Assembly: GCF_001039355.2 (NCBI RefSeq)
Contig: NW_019775580.1
Location: 583,512 to 630,576, forward strand
Source: Lingula anatina
Taxonomy: Eukaryota; Brachiopoda; Lingulata; Lingulida; Lingulidae
DNA length: 47,065 nucleotides
Reading direction: 5' to 3'
The number at the start of each line of letters is the position of its first letter. Within the stretch, counting starts at the first letter, position 1. The position numbers were made by a program, and so were the translations under genes. This document shows, in pieces, positions 1 to 9,906 of this stretch. The notes beneath the pieces are model-generated. The model had not been told where the DNA came from. It did no database searches and saw only the letters and a program-made list of their open reading frames with translations.

Positions 1-917
1 TAGAGAATAATGAGCATACTGTAGTTTTCATTCAAAGGTAATTGCTTACCAAGAGTACTTAGTCAGATGTTAGATGTAGCCAAAGGCTATGTTGCATCAG
101 TACTTACCTGGAGAACATGTCATTCTCTATATGCACACTGTGTAGGCCTATATAGTGAATCATTCAGACACTGGACTTCACCCTGATAGGAGGTGTGCAG
201 GACTTTTTATACCTGAGGTGACTTTCATTTATTTACATATATCAGTATTTCATGATCTAGTTCTTTATTGTGTATTTCATATTTTTCCATTTATTATATC
301 ACTGAGTTTACTAATAGTTTGTTTGTATGCATTTCAGCCTTCATTGTTTCCAGTTAATAAAGATTGGAAATCAAATAGTGTCCATCTTATCTATCCTGTA
401 AGTTTGAGAACAGGAGTGACATGATTTTCCTTAAATGGTCATCATGGGAGCAGTGCCCAAAATAGGGGTTTCTTCAAATTTTAAGCCCTTCGTATATTTC
501 CTTATTTACTCACCCCCCTGCCAAAACAACCCGTTTCCTTTTTCCTTTGATTGTGGCTGTGATGCACATCCCTTGTAGTTGATTCTGGTTCCGTTTTTGT
601 GTGTTCTTGGCGGCTGACCGATTCATGGTCAATGCTATCAATCGAAGTGCAAAATTTGCTTGACGGGTTGACAGTGTTGTTGACTTCCTAATGAAAATAA
701 TTGCACTGGTGGTAGTATTGTGAAGGCAGATTACAATCTTTTCATTTATGTTTTATTGACATCACAAAGTAGCATACACACAATCATAATTCACACTAAA
801 CGCATAAATGCAACACGTTTGCTGATACTCAGAAGTGAGAGAAAACATTACACTAATGTCACACTGAACACAAATATATAAATAACTGGTTAAAACATCG
901 GTAAGCTACCCTTATAA
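1..917. other. Unassigned AT-rich sequence with one dispersed-repeat copy
   Basis: No coding region is supported. The open frame at 155-424 has no recognisable domain and no codon bias. Positions 395-490 carry a decayed copy of the repeat that recurs at 4718-4945 and 5420-5660, recognisable by 'gagaacaggagtgacatg', then 'gcagtgcccaaaata', then 'tttcttcaa'. The rest shows nothing I can name. Confidence 0.6.
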
Positions 918-1988
918 CCCCGTCACACTAGAGGCGAAATGAGCAAGAACGCCGTCGGAAACTCGATTATTTGTGCCTTCCTGGAAATTCGAAGAACATT
1001 TTAAACATTCCGAGTGCATTCCAAATATTTTTACCCATTTTTGTGGCCGGGCCGAATGTAAAAAACTTTCGAAGTGCATTCCAAGTGGAAAATTATCGAA
1101 TGGCATTTTAATAATGTTCTAACTGCACTATGACTGCATTCTAAATATTCTCACGGCATTCCGTCAACATTAGTAAGATTCTGATCACATTCGAGGGAGA
1201 TCCGAACTGGCAAGTGACTTAAAAAACCCCGTCACACTTATTCGGGACCAGCAGGAATCAAGCAGAACCAGCCGGAATGGCCTAATTGAAAAATTCGTGC
1301 CATATTCGGGAGTGAATTTCAAATAAGCCTAAAATCTAACGGCTTTGTACAGATGTAAGAATGCCTCTGGAATACTTAGAATGCACATCAAACCCGCCTG
1401 GAATGATTCTTGCGCATTCCAGATATATCACCTCTCAAATGCAGCTAGAATGTAGTTGGAATACTTTAGGAATATTGCGAATGTTGTTAGAATGCAGTCA
1501 GAATATTCCGAATGAAATTCAAGTGCCGTGCGAGTGTCGTTTCACTGCTGGCCGAATACAGGCTGAAGTATGTAAGAAAGTGCCTAGAATGATATACGAA
1601 GCGAACTCAAATGCAGTCAAAATGCTCCCGGTATGGCTGCCAATAATGGTTTGAAATATAAAGAATTCAAACAGAATGCAGTTGAAATACTTAAAATTAC
1701 TATCCTAAATGTTTAGAATGTAACACGATGTCCAGAATGTATAAACAACACCATTGGAATGGTAACTGATCAGAATGTTTCGAATGCTGTCGGATTGCCG
1801 TGAGAATGTTAACAATGCAGTCATAGTGCAATAAGAAAACTGTTCAAATGCCATTTTGGCCACAAGAATGGGTGAAACTATTTGGAATGCACTCGGAATT
1901 TTTAGAATGCTTTTCGGATATCCAGGAATGCACAAAGAATTGTATTTCCGACGCCATTCTTCATCATTCCGCCTCTAGTGTGACGGGG
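918..1988. repeat. Foldback-type repeat A (long inverted arms)
   Basis: The left end reads CCCCGTCACACTAGAGGCG (from 918) and the right end is its reverse complement (to 1988). The inverted similarity runs inward for more than 120 bp on each side, passing shared blocks such as 'gagtgcattccaaata' and 'tgtggcc'. The inside is rich in GAATG/CATTC motifs and encodes nothing convincing. No target duplication is clear: TTATA lies just left and TATAA just right. The transposon superfamily is undetermined. Confidence 0.7.
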
Positions 1989-2352
1989 GTATAAAATCCT
2001 GCCAGAATGTTTCGAATGTGCCTCAAATGAGCTGAAATATTAATTCAGCCAGCAATCGAACTACACTAGTACGCCATTCGAAGTATATTCTAAATATCCT
2101 CACTGCCTTCTGACAGCATTATAGATATATTTATTTTCCAACTACATTCGAGCTGCATTTGAGAGCTAATACATTCAAAAGTGCATTAATCATTCGAGGC
2201 GGGTTCAAGCGCATTCTGAGTTTTTCAACGGTACTCTTACAAGAATTAAGGTCAATTTGAACTTTTTCCCGAATGTTGTGCGAATTTTGAAAATTCTTCA
2301 TTCAGGCTCATTCTGCTTGATTCCTGCTGATTTCGAATAAGTGTGATGGGGG
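1227..2352. repeat. Foldback-type repeat B, staggered with repeat A
   Basis: The left end is CCCCGTCACACTTATTCGG followed by 'accagcaggaatcaagcag'. The right end, read on the minus strand, is CCCCCATCACACTTATTCG followed by 'aaatcagcaggaatcaagcag'. The inverted similarity continues inward for about 200 bp. Arm B-left lies inside repeat A, while arm B-right lies beyond A's right end. The arm order along the plus strand is therefore A-left, B-left, A-right, B-right, which is staggered and not nested. A related B-then-A fragment occurs at 16571-16890. Confidence 0.7.
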
Positions 2353-2353
2353 C

Positions 2354-2453
2354 TTGAGCAAAATTTCAGGCTTTCTGCACACAACTTCTGCTTATATGCG
2401 GCTTATTCACATTTAAGATTTCCGCACATGTGCAGCACGCCTCATTTGCACAA
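2354..2453 (+). repeat. End of a dispersed GCACAC-type repeat
   Basis: It starts 'gagcaaaatttcaggctttc', passes 'tgcacacaacttctgc' and ends 'gcagcacgcctcatttgca'. The same order of blocks, diverged, is present at 30346-30446, where it opens with CCTTAGCAAAATTTTAAGC. It begins directly at the outer edge of repeat B's right arm. Confidence 0.55.
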
Positions 2454-2779
2454 AAATAGTGTACGCTTGAGGAGATCATTATATCCGCAGCAGTGTTTAA
2501 AGATGGTGAGCACAATCATGCTTTGGTTGCCCATCTTCCCCTTTAGCTCTTTATTGTCTTTAAGGCATTTTTAAAAACTTAACATCAAAGGCAAAAATAC
2601 TGCTTTTTCGTTCATGCCCCTTCTTTAAAACTCAGGGTCCGTGCGCATGGAGTGAGCGCTACTCGCTCAACATGCACGAAGCCCGGTGGACGCGCGGAAG
2701 TGCGGAGTGAGCACGTTGTGAGCACAAAATTAGTACGCACGCACCGTAGTCACCCAAGCGCAGTGGGGAAGTTTCTTTA
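2454..2779. other. Unassigned spacer, GC-richer toward its right end
   Basis: Positions 2640-2760 are rich in CG and in 'gtgagcac/gcgctactcgctc' motifs. They resemble the composition of the adjacent short-element cluster, but I found no inverted ends. Nothing codes here. Confidence 0.5.
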
Positions 2780-2961
2780 AGCCTCGGTCACAACCGGCCG
2801 CACGAGCTCTTACGGGCTGTTTGCGTCCAAATTTTGCGCAGAATTTCACGTCCCACGCAAGGCCTTCTTAAGCCTCGGTCACAACCGGCCGCACGGGCTC
2901 TTACGGGCTGTTTGCGTCCAAATTTTGCGCAGAATTTCACGTCCCACGCAAGGCCTTCTTA
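2780..2961 (+). repeat. 91-bp tandem duplication of a transposon left end
   Basis: Two copies, 2780-2870 and 2871-2961, start AGCCTCGGTCACAACCGGCC and end 'ggccttctta'. I see a single difference between them (cacgAgctc versus cacgGgctc). Each copy is preceded by TTA. The near identity suggests a recent duplication of just the terminal segment. Confidence 0.85.
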
Positions 2962-3199
2962 AGCCTAGGTCCCAACCGAACGTACGGGCTGTTACGTGCG
3001 GTCTACGACCAAATAAATGGGGAAAACGTGGGAGTTCGTGCGTGAGGAGCACGTCCTTCGTGCGAATTTTGGAGGACGCAAACAGCACGTAGAAACTTTT
3101 CGACATGATCAACAGCCACTACGTGCGATTTAGCTACGTCCTAGCCGGACGCAAGGAACCTAAAAACCGTGCGTCCAAAACGTAGTTGGGACCTAGGCT
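2962..3199 (+). mobile_element. 238-bp MITE with TTA duplication, nested in 2871-4268
   Basis: The terminal inverted repeat is AGCCTAGGTCCCAAC at 2962 and its complement GTTGGGACCTAGGCT ends at 3199. TTA is present on both sides (2959-2961, 3200-3202). A full-length relative in the opposite orientation lies at 14543-14779, and a degenerate one at about 4018-4171. It has no coding capacity. CG-rich motifs (acgtacg, gcgtcc) are characteristic. Confidence 0.85.
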
Positions 3200-3484
3200 T
3201 TACGAAATTTCGAGTTCGCAGACAGCCCATAAGCACGTACGGAAGATGTTGGACATGTCCAATAGATTCTACGAATAGCCTGCAGCAACGGAGCCGCAAG
3301 CGTAACTTGCTCCCCTCGAACGGAGTTAGCAAGAGAGACGCGCGCTGTGCAAGATGCACGTCGCAAGCAATAAAGGAGCAAGTGCCCTTTGCGTGTCGAA
3401 TAAGGCGCACGCCCTCACAACTAACGAACGAAGTCGACAGCACACCGGGAATGTGTCGCACGTGCGTCACCCCCAGGCCTGGTG

Positions 3485-3492
3485 TATAAAAG
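3485..3492 (+). promoter_or_regulatory. Candidate TATA box inside the composite element
   Basis: TATAAAAG sits in an otherwise CG-rich stretch, about 100 bp upstream of ATG codons at 3523 and 3589. It could be the promoter of the remnant gene at about 3480-3975. No transcript evidence is available. Confidence 0.4.
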
Positions 3493-3790
3493 GCATGCTC
3501 ACGACGCAAGCTTGTGTCTTTACGATGAACGTCGACTGTGTAACGTGTACAAAAATATACAAAAAATTTGCTCAATTTTGTTTCTAATATGCTTCCAAAA
3601 GGCAAGAGAAAGGAGCTTACATAGTAGAAAAAAGGGAGGAGGAAGAAGAAAGAAGAGGAGAACAGGAAGCAAAACTGACGTACGCCGTCAGTACGTCACC
3701 ACAAACGCGTGATGCAAGTGTGAAGCAAAACTGACGCAAAATGGCACTACTTTCGCCGAGCGTTGCATTCCCTTCGTAAGTGGTGAGTGT

Positions 3791-3974
3791 GTGCCACGTA
3801 CACAGGAAGCAAGACAAACTCAAGAAATTAGTACAATTTCTACGGACATTTCATGTGGCCCTTGCGACTCGCAAGGCAGACTTTCCTCTACCTCTACGAC
3901 CTCCACGGCCTCCGCAACACCCAAAAATCGCAGGGGACGTCCTAAAATTTGTACGTCCGGTTGTGACCGAGGCT
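3791..3974 (+). pseudogene. Possible AT-hook coding remnant in the composite element
   Basis: This frame encodes a Ser/Thr-rich stretch (STSTTSTASATPKN) followed by RRGRPK at about 3926-3946, which fits the AT-hook core (R/K-G-R-P flanked by basic residues). The frame stays open to 4015 and so crosses the element's right-type end at 3974. An upstream plus-strand frame (3482-3712) is rich in Lys and Arg (RKKGGGRRKKRR). Small basic DNA-binding proteins are common in DNA transposons, so this may be a decayed accessory gene. I do not recognise the family, and the frame is short enough to be chance. Confidence 0.25.
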
Positions 3975-4017
3975 TTACGTGTCCCGTTAGACAATACATT
4001 TTGAGAATACGTTGACC

Positions 4018-4171
4018 TTACGCAGTGGCTGTTGATCATGTCTGCATGTCTGCAATCTCCAAAAGTTGCACCATGGACGTGCTCCGCACGCACGAAATCC
4101 CACGTTTTCCCCATTTGTTGTCCGTAGACCAGATGTAGAAGACCGTACGTTGGGTTGGGACCCAGGCTGTC
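4018..4171 (-). repeat. Degenerate partial copy of the 238-bp MITE
   Basis: It shares 'tggctgttgatcatgtc', 'gcaccatggacgtgctcc', 'cccacgttttccccat' and the terminal GTTGGGACCCAGGCT with the copy at 14543-14779. The other end is missing. Confidence 0.7.
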
Positions 4172-5838
4172 TGCGGACTCGAAGGAATTGCGTGGGACGT
4201 AAGTTTCTGCACAACATTTGGACGCAAACAGCCAGTAATAACCCGGACGGCCGGTTGTGACCGAGGATTTATGTTGTATGGACTGCTACGAAAGACTAGT
4301 CCTTCTTTTTATTTCTTTAACGCGTGGTATACTGCCCGTCGAGAAATTGTTTGACCTTTATTCCTCGTGTGGGCGACGATGTCTTCACTCTTGTAATCAT
4401 TCTTTTAAATAAAAAAGAAATACTAGTAATAAAGTTTTTTTCATAACTTTTTGGGTGGCATTGCACGGAGTAGTTTTTTTTGGGGTCAATTTTGATGCAA
4501 TATTACATAATGATTACCCGTATATTTACCACCAATTTTTAATTATATACCATTAATAACATGAACATATAGAACATTTGATTTCCACTGGGCTACATGC
4601 CCGTGGGAATTCTATGTCCCACATTGAAAATGCTAATATGTGAAAGCTAAAAATTTAAAAAATGTACAACAGAAAAAGAAACAAATTTAACTGCTTTTTT
4701 CAACTAAGGGTTCTTTTAAGTCTTACGTTTCTTTTCTGTAAGTTTAAGAAAAGTGACATGGTTTTCTTTGATGGTAACGATGGAGGCAGTGCCGAAAATA
4801 GCGTTTTTCTCAATTTTGATGCAATATTACATAATGCTTAAAAGCATAATCAGCATCAAATTGGATATTCAGAAAATGTGACTTGCAAAGGTCTTTAGGT
4901 CGATGGAAGTCACACCTTGAAAATGCCGATATGTAGGGGTCCATGTTCCTCCCTACCCAGGTTCTTCTAATATTTCGCTTGTCACTGATGGGAAAGGGAA
5001 TGTTACCACAAACTCACATGTTCAGTTCTAACTCTTAAAGTGTCTTTAGTAAGTCCAAGCATTCAGCATTTATACACATTATCTACAGGGAATCTATCTG
5101 CATGCCACAGTGGCAGCAACTGATTTAAATACTAATTGCAATGCAATAGATGACAAGTGAGAGCTTCTACTCATAAGTTATATCAGTTCTACTTATCTGG
5201 TATACCTATACAGAGGATGATAAACAGTCATTCAAGACTGAAGCAAGGTGAATGATAATATGCTGACTGATTATATAAACATAATATGTAAATGAGTGAG
5301 TTCATCATATGCATTTAGTGGACCTTAACAGATATGTAAATTTTAATTTTCACCAAAAAAGTAAACCTTATAGAAAAGTTAGCCAAAAAGACAGATTTTC
5401 CAACTACAGCTGTATTTTAGTCCTGTGTTTCTTTCCTGTAAGTGTGAGAAGAGTAAGTGACATGACTTTCCTTTAATGGTTACTATGGAGGCAGTGTCCG
5501 AAATAGGGTTTTCTTCAATTTTGATGCAATATTACATAATGCTTAACAGCATAATGATCAAATAATAAAATAAAAGTATTGTGGATATTCAGAAAATGTG
5601 GCAAGCAAAAGTCTTCAAGCACATGGAAGTTCAGAGTCACACTTTGAAAATCCTAAAATGTAAACAAGAGATAACTGTACTTAAAAGAATTTCCATTTTC
5701 AACACCTTTTTACATAAATCAAAATAATCAAATTCAACGTTAAAACAACATAATTTTCCCGCTGGGAACATGCTTAAGAATTACATCTAAACAAAACACT
5801 TATATACAACAAGGCAGCAAAGCTGTCAAATGTACAGA

Positions 5839-5840
<2 letters not shown>

Positions 5841-5870
<30 letters not shown>
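5841..5870. repeat. Poly(A) tract, followed by one N
   Basis: About 30 A with an unresolved base at 5871. Probably a homopolymer the assembly could not size. Confidence 0.9.
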
Positions 5871-6357
5871 NGAAAATAAAGAATCAAAAAATAGGTGATT
5901 TTGTCAATTTTGATGCAATAATAAATAATGCTGTCAATCAACACTGAATTTTAATCATGAACAACAGATAACATGGTTAATAACAGGAGCGAACAGGAGA
6001 GATAATTTCTGACAGTATTCCAAATTATCTTTGTTGATCAATCCTCCATTTTTGATGGTCTTACAACAGAAAAACATAGATACCCGTCAATGTAAACATT
6101 AAAATCTGACCGTCTTCCAGAAGGCCCAGAAGATGGTCTCAATCCGCCCCTGCAATAAGATTACAGTTTCAGGACCATGAGAGTTCAAATTCACATAATG
6201 AAAATCACAATATTTGAAAAATGATGACAGTGCATAAAATATAATAAGGTTTAAAGACATAAATACCAATACAACTACTTATGTGGAAATACAGAAAATG
6301 CGCAGAGGTTCAAATGGATGGGAGTTAAAAGTCACATCTTGAAAATGCCAGTGTTTG

Positions 6358-6365
6358 AAAAAAAA

Positions 6366-6444
<79 letters not shown>
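6358..6444. repeat. Poly(A) plus (AT)n microsatellite
   Basis: A run of A is followed by about 31 AT dinucleotides. At the equivalent place in the sister repeat unit (about 7376-7420) there is only a short A-rich stretch, so the microsatellite expanded after that duplication. Confidence 0.9.
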
Positions 6445-6446
<2 letters not shown>

Positions 6447-6783
6447 CAATAAAGCTGCTATTCAAACTTTCAATCTTGCTGTATTAACATGAGAAGAATG
6501 ACCCAATTGAGTTTTTTCATTGCTTCCTTATTATGGACACTTATCTAGCATAGAACTTAGCCTATGGGAGTTTACAGTATCAACAAGTGTGTTTTACGTA
6601 ATCTCATTTAATGGCCAATGGAATCTTAATTGACTTTATAGCTCTGAACTTATACCCAAGGGAAAATTACAAATGTGACTAGTAAAGGTCTAGTAAGTCA
6701 CACCTTAAAAAGATGCAGAAAATAGGTCATTTTGTCAATTTTGATACAATAATAAATAATGTTTATAACAGCACAAGCAACAC

Positions 6784-7136
6784 TTATAATAATAATAACT
6801 CTTTGTGAGAGATCTATATTCCACAATAAGACATTGTAAAAAAACTCATAGAAATATAATATATTCTGTTTTACCACAAAAATGGCAGTTATAGCTATTA
6901 TTCTGATATCCGAGCTTGTCATTGCACCATGAGACCTCCACAGATGGCTATACTCTGTTATAATATTTAAGAGAATATTACAAAAAAAAAGAAAAAAAAA
7001 AACGTTTTACAAAAAATTCAGGGACTAACTTTGAATGTAGAAATTGTTTCATTAACCATTGGTAAGTATGGGAAATTGTGGTTTACTCCAGGAAAATTCA
7101 ATTTTTGGCCAAAACGAACACTTATTATCCCTTTAA
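6784..7136. repeat. Short dispersed element, copy 1 (TTATTATCCCTTTAA end)
   Basis: It aligns along its length with 9907-10240. Shared blocks are 'gagatctatatt', 'cggcagttatagctattatt' (here with tgg), 'ggttactcc'-like 'gtttactccaggaaaattca' and 'ccattggtaagtatgg'. The right end is intact (TTATTATCCCTTTAA); the left end is eroded. Confidence 0.75.
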
Positions 7137-7488
7137 ATTTAATCATCCACAACAGGTAACATGGCGAAAAAAATTACATTTTCAGGACCATATGTGAGAG
7201 TTCAAATTCACATAAAGAAAATATCAATATGTGAAAAATGATGACAGTGCATAAAATAATATTACCTAATGTTTAAAGACATAAAAATCAATACAATTGC
7301 TCATGTGGAAATACAGAAAATGCACAGCACTTCTGGATGGGACTTAAAATTCACATCTTGAAGATGCTAGAGTTTGAAAAATAATTAAAAAAAATTTAAA
7401 TAAGACATAACAAAAAATTCCAATAAAGCTGCTATTCAAACTTTTATCTAGATGTATTAACATGATATGGATAACACCACTGAGTTTA

Positions 7489-7830
7489 GACCCTATTTCA
7501 CACAGACCACGAATCCCACGAATGGCCAGGGATTGACAAATTTCAGGATTCGTGGTTGTATCGTAATCAGTTCGTGAAGTTCTTAAGAGATTCGTATATA
7601 TTCGTAGTCAGTTCTTGCACTTCTTGACCAACAGGAATTAGTGGCAAAAATCTTGATGTCCCTATTTCACACAGATCATGAATCCCACGAATGGCCAGGA
7701 ATTGAAAATTTCAGGATTCGTGGTTGAATCGTAATCAGTTCGTGAAGTTCTTAACAGATTCGTATATATTCGTAGTCAGTTCTTGCAATTCTTGATCAAT
7801 CGGCAATTCGTGGCAATAACTTTGAGCTGT
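7489..7830 (+). repeat. 169-bp tandem duplication of the Harbinger left end
   Basis: CCCTATTTCACACAGA occurs at 7491 and again at 7660, each followed by the same subterminal sequence ('cacgaatggccagg', 'caggattcgtggttg', 'cgtaatcagttcgtgaag', 'gattcgtatatattcgtag'). A few substitutions separate the copies. The right end has no such duplication. Confidence 0.9.
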
Positions 7831-8131
7831 TCAACATTTTGGCCACGAACTCCCGATTCAAAAAATCGTAGTTAATTCGTAGCATCGTAACTGAATCGTA
7901 ATTGATTCGTAGGCATTCGTATGTATTCTTAACTCATTCGGGGATTCGTGAATACCTGCACTGACCACGAATCTGCTACGAATCAGTCACGAATCCCACG
8001 AATAATCGCCGAAGCATGTACGAAGCAAGTAAGAACTATTTACGAATTCACGATAGCGAACGAATCAGGCACGAATCCGCTACGAATCTCCCGAATCTAT
8101 CACGAATCAGCTACGATTGCCGGACAGTTGG

Positions 8132-8139
8132 GTATATAA
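8132..8139 (+). promoter_or_regulatory. TATA box of the MADF-like gene
   Basis: GTATATAA lies 76 bp upstream of the first ATG (8208), just inside the subterminal repeats, at the expected place for the plus-strand gene of the element. Confidence 0.6.
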
Positions 8140-8207
8140 GGAGTTTAACATTAATTTCAGGTCATTAGCTGCTGACGATTGTGTCACGAAATCCACAAAT
8201 TAGCAAG

Positions 8208-9565
8208 ATGCCAAGAAAACCTGCAAGAAAGGGCAAGGAGAGATGTAAGGCAAGCAAGCGAATCAGGGAAGATTTTACAGAAGGCTCCCCACCTAGAGAA
8301 GCTACCCCTCCACCTGCAGATGAATCAGCTGCAGAAGTAGAAAAAGATGTGGCAGATTCAGCAGCACAGTCAGTGGCTGCTGAGTCAGTGGCTAGTGATG
8401 TTGATGATGAACTAGCAGCTTCTTCCCAGTCCAAGAGCAAGAAGGCCAGGGTCTTGTCCAACCTCACAGAGAACGAACAAGAGGAGGTGGCCCTATTCCT
8501 TGAGAGGAGTGACTTTATCTACAACAAGAGGCGGGCAGACCATACCTTTGTCTCAAAAAAGAATAAGGTTTGGAACGATCTGGCACAGGAGATGGGGAAA
8601 GAAGTAAAGGCTTTAACTACATTTTTCGAGAGTATCCGTACACAGATGGGGAAACTCAGGAGGAAGAAGAGCAGGCAGGCAGCTGTTGATATGACAGACC
8701 GCCAACAGTGGATATGGACCAGATTCCAGTTCCTGGTGCCCCACAGCGGACAAGTCACCAATCGCACAGTCCAGAGCTTCCGGAGTAGCGCCACCATCAG
8801 CCAGGGTGAGAAGTCCCAGGAAGAGGAGGCCCAGAATCCAGTAACCACCTCACTGTCCACCACCGCTACGGGGAGCTTGACTGTGACGGAGCCCAACAGG
8901 GGATGCAGAAGCAGAGGGATGGGGCCACAAATTCTGGACCAGGCGCTGCATACCTGCCAGGACCGCCAGGAGAAGCTGTTACAGATCCTGCAAGCCCCTT
9001 CCGTGCCTGTTGCCCCCCACCCAGAGAGGTTAAAGTTCGCGGAGTACCTCGGGCATGCTTTCCAGAACCTGCCCCAGTCCATCTATCGCGACGTACGTGT
9101 CAGAAGGCCATTTTTGACCTTCTATACAACGCCGAGAAGCAGGCAGATGAGGAAGCAGGAAGATCAGCATCAGAACCAGCACCAGCACCTACTCAACAGC
9201 ACCAGCAGTGGCAGCCGCATCCCTTGCTGTGGCAGTCCAGACCAGTGGCTGCAGCTCAGTCGGTGTGGCACTCACAGGATTCAGCCTGGGTCGACAGGCA
9301 GTTCCCAGGGTATACCCAGTCCCCCAGCCAACAGGAACTGGTCAGTCAGAGGTCCTCACAAGCAGCTACCTGCACCACCATGATGCCTCCTGCTGAAAAC
9401 AAGCAGCCCCAGAGGTCCTCCAGTGCCCTTGTGTCCCAGGATTCGTCATTCGGCAGTCTGTCTGAACTACTGATGGACGTAGAACCCACAGCAGTTGCCA
9501 CTCCGGTCACAGAGACGTCGACGGCAACCACTGAGACTGACAGGTCCTCACTCTCCACTCCTTAG
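8208..9565 (+). pseudogene. MADF/Myb-like Harbinger accessory protein, one frameshift
   Basis: In PIF/Harbinger elements the second gene encodes a Myb/SANT-type protein that binds the element ends and helps bring the transposase into the nucleus; this fits that role. The first ATG is at 8208 (MPRKPARKGKER), opening with a basic stretch. An acidic, Ala/Ser-rich segment follows, then a MADF-like domain at about residues 87-178: VALFLERSDFIYNKRR, VWNDLAQEMG, FFESIRTQMGKLRRKKS, WTRFQFLVPH. Near residue 285 comes a BESS-like tail, FAEYLGHAFQNLPQSIYRDV. At about 9090-9100 that frame loses sense and the motif continues one frame over (CQKAIFDLLYNAEKQADEE) to a stop ending at 9565, as expected for a one-base deletion. 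Joined length would be about 452 residues with a Gln/Ser/Pro-rich C-terminus. It could instead be an assembly error; an intron there is less likely because no splice sites fit. Confidence 0.8.
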
Positions 9566-9705
9566 ACTGTATTATTAGCTATGTGCTACTTAGAATGTGT
9601 GCTTTTAGCTGTGTGCTTTAAGTGATATGTTTTTTTATGATTATGATATTCATGTAAAAACATGTACTTTGATAAGTATTTCTGTCTTTCAGTTTGAATA
9701 ATGCA

Positions 9706-9711
9706 AATAAA
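9706..9711 (+). promoter_or_regulatory. Polyadenylation signal for the MADF-like gene
   Basis: AATAAA lies 141 bp after the stop, followed within a few bases by an A-rich run (9717-9727). Confidence 0.65.
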
Positions 9712-9786
9712 ACTTCAAAAAAAAAAATGTGATAATAATAATAACAATCAGAAGTTCATAATCCAAAGTTGTTTCTACAGCCATTC

Positions 9787-9835
9787 GCTCCTACCACTGT
9801 TTCATGTAGGGAAGTTGCCAGTTACTTGTAGGAGC
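9787..9835. other. Small inverted repeat (hairpin) between the two Harbinger genes
   Basis: GCTCCTAC at 9787-9794 and GTAGGAGC at 9828-9835 could form an 8-bp stem. The enclosed 'tagggaagttgccagttact' has the look of a dispersed repeat. The function is unknown. Confidence 0.4.
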
Positions 9836-9906
9836 ATGTGCATCTAGTGCTGGTTAATCGTCCAGGTCGGCTGAGCCCGCCCTGGAACGATACGAGTACA
9901 TGTAGG

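Larger units (their letters stand above)
2871..4268. mobile_element. Nonautonomous PIF/Harbinger-like element (TTA target site)
   Basis: The left end AGCCTCGGTCACAACCGGCC (2871) pairs with the minus-strand right end ending at 4268, which reads CCTCGGTCACAACCGGCCG after its first two bases. TTA lies on both sides (2868-2870 and 4269-4271). The subterminal block 'gcgtccaaattttgcgcag' is mirrored near 4200-4240. A second right-type end, CCGGTTGTGACCGAGGCT followed by TTA, lies at 3957-3977, so the locus is a composite. TTA/TAA 3-bp duplications are the PIF/Harbinger habit; the superfamily call rests on that alone, as no transposase is present. Confidence 0.7.
4272..7485. repeat. Field of decayed, locally duplicated repeats
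   Basis: No gene is visible. Related blocks recur: 4718-4945 with 5420-5660 (shared 'tttgatgcaatattacataatgctta' split by changes, then 'gatattcagaaaatgtg'), and 6165-6510 with 7185-7485 (shared 'tgatgacagtgcataaaat' and 'ccaataaagctgctattcaa'). Short pieces with 'tgtcaattttgatgcaata' recur at about 5895 and 6735. Spacing is roughly 0.7-1 kb, so these look like partial tandem duplications of an old dispersed repeat. The Harbinger element at 7489 inserted into the last unit. Confidence 0.65.

Noticed and set aside
3141-4260. Dense overlapping open frames on both strands
   Set aside because: High CG content lowers stop frequency here; apart from the AT-hook-like stretch, none shows a domain.
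8519-9082. 187-residue minus-strand frame opposite the MADF gene
   Set aside because: Shadow of the plus-strand coding sequence.
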